A DNA stretch of 64,000 bases from Talpa occidentalis. Its lineage: Eukaryota > Chordata > Mammalia > Eulipotyphla > Talpidae. Below, in pieces: positions 55,841 to 64,000 of this stretch (positions within the stretch are counted from its first letter, which is position 1; each line of letters begins with the position of its first letter). The notes beneath the pieces are model-generated. The model was given only the letters and a program-made list of their open reading frames with translations. It searched no databases and was not told the DNA's origin. Made by a program: the position numbers and the translations under genes. Location: positions 83,300,399-83,364,398 of the forward strand of contig NW_023604861.1 of the NCBI RefSeq assembly GCF_014898055.3, read 5' to 3'.

Positions 55841-56115
55841 TTAAGAGAGAAAAAAAGAGAGAGTGCAACTTAGCTGTCTGGTTAAAGAGGCCAGGTTTGG
55901 GCTTGTGTTCGCTTGAGAAGTTCTGCAGGATCAGGTTAAACTTTGAGATTAAACTTTGCAAACAAGTATGGGAAGCTCAATATTTTTCTGAGAAAGAAAG
56001 GGGTAGGAGCTTAGAGAGAAAGAGAGAGAAAGTGGGTGAAAAAGAAAGAGATGATGTGAAAAAAGTTAGTGAAAGTTTGAAAATGAGAAACTAAGGAGCG
56101 TGAGAGAGAGCAGGT
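55841..56115. repeat. Purine-rich low-complexity tract
   Basis: Long GA-rich runs (AGAGAGAAAAAAAGAGAGAG near 55845 and GAGAGAAAGAGAGAGAAAG near 56015). The lysine, glutamate and arginine rich frame across 55897-56094 comes from this composition. Confidence 0.8.
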
Positions 56116-58071
56116 GAAGTGGGGTGGGAGGGAGGCTGTGGAAACGAGCGGCTGGCCGGGCGGTGGTTGGGGCACATGAATCAAGGAGGGTGTTATTGCT
56201 TCCGGTCATTTTCTGGGGTGACAAATGAAAGCTTCCAAGGTCTGACATGTCCTTGTAGCTGCCTCCTACTCACATTCTCACTCCAATTCCTGGCTCAGCC
56301 CTGAGCACAGGAGAGACTCGCTGGTGCAATGACATCCGGGCCCCACTAGGCGGCTGTGGGATGCCTTTGAACTCCAGACTTAGCAGAGAATTCCTCTCCC
56401 TGTAACCTGAGAGCCATTTCCTATTTCCTCTGTTCCCTGGAGAAGAGGGGATGGAATTGTGATGAAAGGGATTCTAAATAGAATAAAGGAAACACACACA
56501 CATACTTCTTCATGGAAGTGGTTATTGTGTGAAAACTATATGCACTGCAGAAGGGCTGAGGCTGGTCACCCCCATTTCTTACTTGGTTTTCTTTAGTAGT
56601 CAGTGACATTTCTCTGAAGCCAGCAGAGTTGGGGGTTGTATTGAATCCAGGGTAAGGGTCTACCTCTGGGTAGGGTTGGAGTCAGTCCACGGTGTGGGGA
56701 TCAACACGAGGGCAAAGTTAAGGCTCAGTCAATTTGAGGTCAGGATTGGAGCTGCGCTGTATTTGGGAAACAGAGTGACTACAGCTTGCACAAGGAAAGA
56801 ACCCATGGCACTCTGAGCTCTCTCTGGAAGGCGAAGAAAAACAGGCATGATTTCCTGGAGGAAATAAGCTTCTAGGGAGACTTTGAAAAAGGAAAACCTG
56901 GCAAGGCAAAGAGAATAAACCTTGGGGACTAGAGAGAGTGGCTGGCACAAGGGAAAGCAATGATACTGCGAGAATGGAACCACAGCGAAAGACACCAAAG
57001 GATGGTCTCCTGGCCAGGGTCCAGCTCCTTGTCTCACACAGTGTGACCTTCCTCCTGGGTAAGAGGACAGAAGGGAAACATCTGAACTGCCAGGTCACCC
57101 TCTCTTGCCCCATGGGGGAAGAGGACTCCCCATTGGCTTTGGCCCAGGACACTTCTCCACATTCTTGGCCTCAGCATCCCTGGGCCCTGTGTCTGCCTTC
57201 TGGGCTGCCAGGACAGGGGCTGGTGCCAGGGAGTGTGGGCATGACCTGGAAACAGGGAGTGGCACTGAAACAATGTGAGCCTGGCGCGTACCTGCAGGCC
57301 ACTCCCAGGATGGCGACAGGATGGGTCGTCACAGGGAAGATGGAGCCCAGGGGCAGGTGGGTAGTATGGGACACTGAGCTCAGAGCCTCTTCCCAGGAGA
57401 CCTGATCCCATGGCCACCTGGATGCAACAGCTGCAAGGCCCAAGAGCCATTCCATCGTGTTACCTGGAGCTTTTTAGTCTGTTTTTGGTGTGCTCCTTGA
57501 CTCTGTTTTCTCAAATGATAGTTCAGTAAAGCATCTCCCTGCTTCCCCTGATCCCTCCTCTGGAGTACTAGTACTAGTCTGTACCTGTCAGCAGTCTCTG
57601 ACCTCTGTGAGGGAATGGTCTTACCCATTGGTCAAAGGTTTCCTTAGAGTTCACCTTAGTCAGAATATGGCTCTCAGAAAGGGCTTTCCTATCAGTGAGG
57701 AAGTGCCCCAGCAATCTGGGAATCTCTCAGGAATCATAACTCTGCCACCAGTCTAAAGGCTCTGCTCCCGTCAGTCTAGAGATGTCTTAAGAGGACACCC
57801 TCATCATGGGTATCTCCACCTCTACATCAGGGGTCTCCTTCTTCATGGTTAATCAGTGAAAAGTCTTCTGTAGTATGGAGTCTTTGAGAGTCTGTTTCCC
57901 TCAGCTGTCCTCAGGGGTCTCAGGCAGGGTGCCAGCCCGCTCAGAAGGCTGGGCCCCTGTGTTCCTGAACAAGAACATGGCGGAAATGTCAGCCAAGAAT
58001 CTGAGTCAGGCTCAGGTGTGAAGGTCAGGTTGGGATGTCAATCCAGCCTGTGTGATTTTATAAATGACCTG
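56116..58071. other. Gene-less stretch
   Basis: No recognised repeat or exon. Frames up to 155 codons on the plus strand (56938-57405) and 144 on the minus strand overlap each other and have no motif. An ACTAGTACTAGT palindrome lies near 57570. Confidence 0.45.
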
Positions 58072-58160
58072 GCGGTGGATGTAGGTGTTGGTAATGGTGG
58101 CGTTGGTGTTGAAGGAGGCAGTGCTGGTGGTGGTGGCAGTGGTGGCGTGAGGTGGTGACC
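58072..58160. repeat. Degenerate (GGT)n tract
   Basis: GGTGTTGGTAATGGTGGCGTTGGTG and GGTGGTGGTGGCAGTGGTGGCG are imperfect GGT units. Diffuse GGT/GAT enrichment goes on to about 58335. The reverse reads CCACCA, giving threonine and proline runs by chance. Confidence 0.8.
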
Positions 58161-58844
58161 ATCTGAGAACCTCTGTGTGGTGGCCCCTGATGCTATTGAT
58201 GACAGCAGTAGGAGTGACGGTGCCAGAATCACCATGATAGTGGACGGAGCAGTGAGGAGAGTCAATGAAAGTTAGGGTGATGGTATTGATGGTGGCCATT
58301 GCAGCGGGGTGGGTTGGTGGAGGCACTGGTGGAGGCTACAAACCTATCACCACTGTCTGAGAAGGAGGGCCCTGGGGCGAGGGCAGAAGAGTGGTAGGGC
58401 AGGGGAGAAGGAGATTATTGATCTTGAGCAGCTGGAAGGAGAATCAAACCATAATTAAAAAGGTCAACCAAAGCTGTCTTCCAAAGTGGTCAAGTTTGTA
58501 ACTGGGCACCAGTTACAGAACCCGAAGTTGAAGGGTTGACAAGCATTTCACGATGTGGACAGGAGCAAAGCAGAAGCAAAGTTCATGGGACCAAGTCTGG
58601 GAACCTGAGAGGAAGTAGGGCCGCCCTGAGGGAGTCCCTCATAAGGGTGGGTGTGATGGCCCTGAAGACCCCATGGTAAGGAAGGGGGAACCCCAATGAC
58701 CCTATTTCTGGCTTGGCTGGAGGAGGCTAGAGTCCCCAGGGCTGACTGAAGGGGAAAGGACGGAAGGTCAGATCTGCAAATCTCTCATGTCCATCCACCT
58801 CTTTGCTTTCAACTCAGGGGGAAGGTGGGGCTGTGGGAAGGACA
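58161..58844. other. Spacer
   Basis: No gene or repeat family recognised beyond the fading GGT/GAT enrichment. Confidence 0.45.
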
Positions 58845-58960
58845 TCAGAATCAGTGGTGATGTTAAAAATATAAACATCCCTCCTCACAACTGTCCTGGG
58901 AATTCTGACTCAGTTTCTGGGTGCGGCCTGGGCATATATATTTTTAATAAGCTCCCAAGG
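58845..58960 (+). mobile_element. MER5A-type fragment (hAT-Charlie)
   Basis: GACATCAGAATCAGTGGTGATGTTAAAAATATA, GGAATTCTGACTCAGTTTCTGGGTGCGGCCTGGGCATATATATTTTTAATAAGCTCCCAAGGTGATCC follows the MER5A core ('catcagaatcacctgg...tctgattcagtaggtctggggtgggg...aacaagttcccaggtgat'). Terminal repeats are missing. Confidence 0.75.
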
Positions 58961-58975
58961 TGATCCTAACACAAA

Positions 58976-59000
58976 ACACACACACACACACACACACACA
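58976..59000. repeat. (CA)12 microsatellite
   Basis: Pure CA run just after the MER5A fragment. Confidence 0.96.
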
Positions 59001-60488
59001 TCAAGACTCATGACCACACACTATATTCAGCAACCCCATCGCCACCACTGGCCGGGGGGTATTTATAGCAGCTATTCCACATTGTCACATCTTCACCTGC
59101 CCCACCCAAAGGGTCTTGGAGGCTGTAGATGATTGAATGATATGAGGAGCCAAGAGGTGGGGTATAGGGCTGCACCGGCGGCACAGAACAGTCATTTCCC
59201 AGGAAAGATCAGATGCCAGACTCCAAAGAAGATTGGGGGGGAATGTGGGTGCCCAGATGTGATTCCGTAATGACCCCCTGATTTTCTTAGGGAGGAGACC
59301 TTGGTGGATAAAGAGGGTAAGGGAAGAATGTGGGAAGCCTCAAGGGGATCAAAGCTGACGGGAGAGGAAAGGCTGAGACCCAGGTGGTGGCAAGAGGGAG
59401 CCAGACTTAGGCCTGTGATCATCCCTTCGAGGTGACTGGGCTTTGCTTGCAGTGGCCTCCACACATCCTGCCTGTTCTTCCGGGCCAGCTCCTGCTGGTC
59501 TCCACGAGCCCTCTCCAGCCTCTGATATGAGCAAGCCTCTTCATTCACTAGGCCCTCAGACTGTCTTCTTTGTGTTTGAGGTTTTTTGTTTTTTTTTTAT
59601 GTGGGGCCCTCAGAACTGATGCCCTTCACCGCCACCCCGCCTTCTGTTTGTCTTTCTCTGACCCTCAGGCACCGATACTCCATGTTAAGCAGGGGAGAAC
59701 ACTCATTAAAACGTGCAGATTGGATCTGAGAGATGAGCACCCAGTGGGAAACAGGGAACCTTGGGTTCTAGCCTGACCTGCTCTTCTCCTGGCTTCTGGA
59801 ATCTACACTGATGAGAAAGACATGGGAATCATTTGTTTTCTGTCTCTCCACCAGTGCTAGGTGATTCTGTGTGCCTGGTTCTAACAGAGCAACCTAAGCC
59901 CACCCACCACAGAAAGACAAATGCCCCTGCCTGGGACTTGGCGCAGTTTAGACTGCAGGTGGGAAAGGGGAAACTGAGGCAGCCTCTAAGCTCTTGTTCA
60001 TCCTGGTCTCTCTTCCTGAGGCTCTGCAAGGGGATTAGCTCAGGTCACATGTGTAAAACGACTAAGGCTTGCAAATCAGCTTGAGTTGATCCAAGCACCT
60101 TCTTCCAGGAGGAGGAAAGTGCAAAAGCCCTTGGGAGTGGGGCCTAAGGACAGAAATGTGTTGCCTTGAAAAGAGGGGGCCCTGAGGTGAAGGAAGGGGG
60201 GTGGCCTGTGACAGAGTGAGTAGGAGGAGGGAGAGATCTGGAGGCTGGTTTGCCTACGTGGTGACCCCAAATGAGGCAAGAAGGTAAGGAGGGTGCAGAG
60301 GGTTGCTAGATCTGAGGGCTAGAGGAAGAGGATAGGGTGGGGGCTGCAAGGTTCAAAGCAGCAGACACCAGCGGGGTTTTCCAACTCCTCAACATCTCAG
60401 CTGACTTGGGAGGTGAGGGCCTTGGCCCGGCATCTCCTAGCTGCTCAGCTTCCCCATGAGCAGCAGAGAACATGCACCCATGCACACA
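59001..60488. other. Gene-less stretch, weak L2 antisense near 60090-60180
   Basis: GGAGGAGGAAAGTGCAAAAGCCCTTGGGAGTGGGGCC resembles the L2 body in reverse ('cagcaagtgcaaaggccctgaggc'). The rest holds no feature I recognise. Confidence 0.45.
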
Positions 60489-60525
60489 TACACACACACA
60501 CGTGTGTGTGTGTGTGTGTGTGTGT
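60489..60525. repeat. Palindromic (CA)n(GT)n tract
   Basis: CACACACACACAC meets GTGTGTGTGTGTGTG with no spacer at about 60501, giving a self-complementary junction able to form a hairpin, cruciform or Z-DNA. Confidence 0.95.
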
Positions 60526-60959
60526 ACACTTAGAAATTGAAAGTGTCAATTGTGGAGCAGGAAAGACATTTCCAGTCCTCTGCCCCAAAAGGAAAAGAAT
60601 GTGCTGGAATGGAGATCCTTCTCCATTCCAAACAGGGCGTGAATAAGATGCTACGAAAACTTGTTCCTATAATCAGCGGCATGTAGAGTAGCGGTAATGG
60701 CCAAACAGAATCCCTTAATGGGGTGTCAGGTTTTGTGAAAGCAGTCACCTCCCAGGCAACCTGACCTATCCTCCCACTGCCCCTGGAGACCTGTGGCAAG
60801 GCCCGAGCCCTGTGCTCTCCTCCCGCTGGCTCCTCTACACCTTTCCTCCCAGCATGTCCTCCTAAGCAGCCCTCGCCCCAGCCTACCACCCCGGGGAAAT
60901 GGTACGTGATGGTGGGGATAAGAAGAATGAAAGCACATGTCCTCACAAAGGCCGGGCCG
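60526..60959. other. Spacer
   Basis: No gene or repeat family recognised. The overlapping minus-strand frame (60530-61006, 158 codons) runs into the L1 fragment and is not credible as a gene. Confidence 0.5.
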
Positions 60960-61430
60960 AGGGCTGATAGACAGATGTGCAGCAGCTTTGTTTGTAATGG
61001 CCCCAAACTGGAAGCAGCTCAGCTTCCAATCAACAGGTGCATGGACAGGTGAATGCTGGTATGTCCATCCAATGGAATGCTACTCAGCAACAAAAAGGGA
61101 TGGACTATGATTCATGCAACGACTGGGGAGAATCTCAGGGCAATTATGCTGAGTGAAGGAAACCAGGCAGAAAGCGTACATACTGTATGGTTCTATTTAT
61201 GAAAAATTCTAGAAAATTAAAAGGCATCTGTAGGGAGAGAAGACAGCACAGGGAGTGCTGGAGGACAGGGAGTGGGGTGGGGGGCAGGAGGGGGATTCCC
61301 AAAGGGCCGGAGGGAAGTTTTGGAGACGAAAATGTCCATTATCTTGGTGGCGACGGTGGTTTCACAGGTGTGTGCACACATCAGGAATACCCAAATGTGC
61401 ACTTACGTCCTTGCTCCTTATTATCACGCC
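60960..61430 (+). repeat. L1 ORF2 end and 3' UTR, sense
   Basis: CTTCCAATCAACAGGTGCATGGACAGGTGAATGC, CCAATGGAATGCTACTCAGCAACAAAAAGGG, GAATCTCAGGGCAATTATGCTGAGTGAAGG, GCGTACATACTGTATGGTTC and CATTATCTTGGTGGCGACGGTGGTTTCACAGGTGTG follow the L1 end in order. It has drifted to GC-richer text, as old L1 does in GC-rich surroundings. Confidence 0.85.
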
Positions 61431-61559
61431 AGTTGGACTCACTGAAGCCAGAAAGAGAAAGTGGTGGTGATGACCATGATCATGATCGCGCTAAAGGTGA
61501 AGCAAAAATTGCTGTCAGGTCAACCACACGCTCATGTGATTGAGGTCACCATTTTCTAA

Positions 61560-61830
61560 AAGCCCGTTAGGTGCTAGCCTCTCCCTGCAAACTGTGGGGA
61601 CCGTGTGAGGACCACATCTTCTTCACCCCTGTCCTCAGCGGGTCTCACAATCCAGCAGGCACACAATAACGAGCCCAGTTGTCCTCCAGCTTGATAAATT
61701 AGAGAAACCCGGGGAAGTAGAGGAAGGGAGAGGAACATCACCATCTCACAGTCCAAGAAGTCTTCCTGGAAGAAGTCAGGTCTGAGCTGAGACTGGATGG
61801 ACAAGTGGAGGCTGGGGGTCGAGAAAGGGC
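61560..61830 (-). repeat. L2 3' region, antisense
   Basis: CCGTTAGGTGCTAGCCTCTCCC, GGTCTCACAATCCAGCAGGCACACAATAACGAGCC and GGAAGAAGTCAGGTCTGAGCTGAGACTGGATGG follow L2 in reverse. Confidence 0.6.
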
Positions 61831-61960
61831 TGAGGGAGGGAGAGGATCCCCTGTGTTGGAAAAGGTCGTGTTAAATTATGAAAGTTTCACAAAATAGAAA
61901 GTGCTAAGAAAGTTCAGTGTGACATAAGCCAGAGTAGAAAAAGAAAAACAGGGGCTAGGT

Positions 61961-62019
61961 GAGTGGATGGGTGGATGGACAGAAAGATGGGTGGGTGGAT
62001 GGATGGAAGATGGACAGAT
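61961..62019. repeat. (GGAT)n imperfect microsatellite
   Basis: GAGTGGATGGGTGGATGG and GATGGGTGGGTGGATGGATGG units with interruptions. Confidence 0.9.
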
Positions 62020-64000
62020 GAGTTTGGTGTGTCTACAAAGCCACAGAGAGCCCCTGTCGTGGATTGGGTACGGAGATTGATACTGGAAAGTGATAGTGGT
62101 GTCTCAGAGATTTCCTCCAAACGTGAGTGAGGCCTCTGCATTTCAGTGGTCCCTTTGGTCAAGTACCCACCTGCCCCACCTGGTACTAGCTCATCAAAAG
62201 CAAGGCGGTGGAAGCATGGGCTGATAGGGGCACTCCCACCACTGCCTGCTGTCCTTCCCCAGCCCACTGAAGGCCAGAGCATCTGAGAGGGGGCTGAGGA
62301 GTGGGTTTCTTTCTAGATGGGGCTAGAAGGCCCCCCTCAAAACTCTCCTCTGCATTCCATGATGTTCAGGGCCAGAATGAAGGCAGTGGTGTAAACAAGC
62401 CTGGGCCAGTGGGAATGGGGAGTCTTTTGCTGAGGGATGTCAGCTGGAAAGAACTGGCTTAGCCCTGGAGGTCCCTGGACCTGCTGGTCCCTGGAGGCAA
62501 GAGGAATGAAGTGGGGAGGAGATTGTTCAGAGCTTTTCCATGGAGCCAGCTGTGCTCCCCACACATGGGGTGGCCTTGGGCAGCACAGCCAGACCTGCCA
62601 GTAAACTTGCGGTGAGCCAGAGAGGCAACCTCCTGCCCTGGCTTGAGCCCACCCTGTGTGTGGCCATGGCTCCCCCGGCCCAGAGCCTGCTTTGCGTCCC
62701 CGCTCAGCCTGACTTCTGCAGGCTGGACCTGCCTGAGGGTCACGGGGTCGGTGTTCTCAGCACTCGGTGATGGGGGTAACACAGGCCACCTGCCCACAGG
62801 TGAGGAGACCCCAGGGGAGTGGCTCTGTCTTACATGCCGCAGTCCCTTGCTCTTCCCTCTGACTGTCAGACCACAATCATCCTTCCTCTGCCGCTCTCCC
62901 TCCTCTCTACTGACTCCAGAGCCCTTCTTCGCACCCCACTTCCTGCTCCATGGAGCGGCAGAGCACCCGTGCCTCCCAGCCCAAGTCCAAGCAGTGGCCC
63001 TGGCCCTGTGGGATGGAGACCCTGACCCAGCCGGAGAGCCTTTACGTGCTCTGTCCACCTGTAACTGTCCTGTTGCGCCCGTCACACTGCAAGTTCTAAA
63101 GGACACTGGTCTGCTTTTTCTCCAGGGCTGGTCGTTGGATTTATTTCATCTTTGGGTTCCCGAGCAGACTGTGCCAGGGCCTCTGCAGCCGAGAAAGGGT
63201 GCTGCTCTCACCGCCCCCCTCCAGTTTTGCCCAGCACCAGGGAAGGGGCAGGAGTGGGTGGCCCCCTACTGTCCCCTATCTCCCTCCCTCCACTGGAGAC
63301 ACAACTTGTGAAAGGCCTGCTCCCCAATGGGGTGGCCCTGGTCCCCCATCCTTCCACATAGTGGCTTCACAGACACCCACAAAGTCACAACAGGGTGTAG
63401 GCAAGCTGACTGCTAAAACCTACTTCATGACCTGGGGTTTTCCCTCTGAAAGACCAAAGGGGAGGGATAGAATGAGAGGCTTGGAGTACATCAGAGTGGA
63501 CCCCAAAGAAGGGAATCCCTGAACCCCAATAATTTCCCAAGTTCCTGTTGGCAGCCCAGACTCCATGATTAAGAAAAGGGAAGGCCCCTTCCCTAATCTG
63601 CAGAGCCCGGTGGGTTAGAAGCAGAGGGAGGAAGCTGGCAGCTGGGAAAATGACTTGAACCAATTTTTTTCCACTGGTGAATCAGAGGGGAGCGGTAACA
63701 AGCCAGCCTGGCCTGACCCCAGTCACCTCTGTGAGTCACAGCTGAGGTCTCTGTGCTAATCTTAACCCCTCAGAGTGGACTTGTTGAGACTTGCCACCAA
63801 GTCTCGACCACCAAAATATTCTCGGAACTGACACCACCCCAAGAAAACCTGGCCCGTGGAGCTGGTGGAGAGGGGCTGCTCCAGGGCAGTCACCTGTGAC
63901 CTTGAACATGTCAGAGTGAGGAAATTGGCAAGATGAGCTCCCAGGTCCTCCCAGCCGAGACAGCGTCCTGGACCAGGACTGGGGTGGGGCTGAGAGGGAA
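62020..64000. other. GC-rich gene-less stretch at the window end
   Basis: Two long opposing frames lie here, 215 codons minus (62459-63106) and 222 codons plus (62643-63311). Overlap of long frames on both strands is the signature of GC-rich, stop-poor sequence. Neither product has a domain I recognise. A TGAGTCA (AP-1-like) site lies near 63732. No repeat identified. Confidence 0.5.

Noticed and set aside
58012..58326. Threonine- and proline-rich protein on the minus strand
   Set aside because: It comes from the degenerate GGT tract read in reverse.
62459..63311. Opposing frames of 215 and 222 codons as possible genes
   Set aside because: Both strands are open over the same GC-rich sequence, which is expected from few stop codons. 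Neither product shows a domain, and no promoter or splice pattern supports either.

Overview
This is mammalian nuclear DNA. I found no protein-coding gene, tRNA, rRNA, CRISPR array or bacterial feature that I can support. Nearly every open frame is short, starts at an arbitrary ATG and runs through recognisable repeats or GC-rich noncoding sequence, so the window reads as intergenic or deep intronic.

The host clue is a tRNA-derived SINE present in 15 copies. Its 5' end is close to GGGCCTCCCTGGTGGCGCAG, it has an internal CAGCAGTGTATTTC block, and it ends in TATAAATAAATAAATCTT plus poly(A). From memory this fits the Rhin-1 type SINE of horseshoe and leaf-nosed bats. It is not primate Alu, rodent B1/B2, carnivore or ruminant SINE, and not the vespertilionid VES type. 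A rhinolophoid bat is therefore my best guess, at moderate confidence. Old eutherian repeats (MIR, L2, MER20, MER5A, L1M) confirm a placental mammal.

Layout: 1-7.7 kb is moderately GC-rich with an L2 copy at 5.9-6.7 kb. From 7.7 to 13 kb is an AT-rich block of old L1 pieces in alternating orientation with two SINEs. From 13 to 23 kb is mostly unrecognised sequence with MIR, L2, CA repeats and small tandem duplications. From 23.4 to 28.9 kb is SINE-rich (six copies) on a background of L1/HAL1-like and LTR-like sequence. From 28.9 to 34 kb holds a plus-strand L2 facing a long minus-strand L2. From 34 to 44 kb is GC-richer and nearly repeat-free. From 44 to 54.5 kb holds two long old L1 copies on the minus strand, pierced by SINEs, with a MER20 between them. 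From 54.5 to 64 kb is GC-richer with simple repeats, MER5A, and one L1 and one L2 remnant.

Nothing here looks like a new multi-gene system. The most interesting signals are about retrotransposition: two SINE subfamilies with clear diagnostic blocks and one intermediate copy; a SINE whose tail holds a 28-bp insert between two poly(A) tracts inside one target-site duplication (a likely 3' transduction); a tRNA-half SINE joined straight to poly(A); and head-to-head L1 pieces. A few unexplained GC-rich or motif-dense patches are noted as candidate regulatory DNA, without conservation data to back them.
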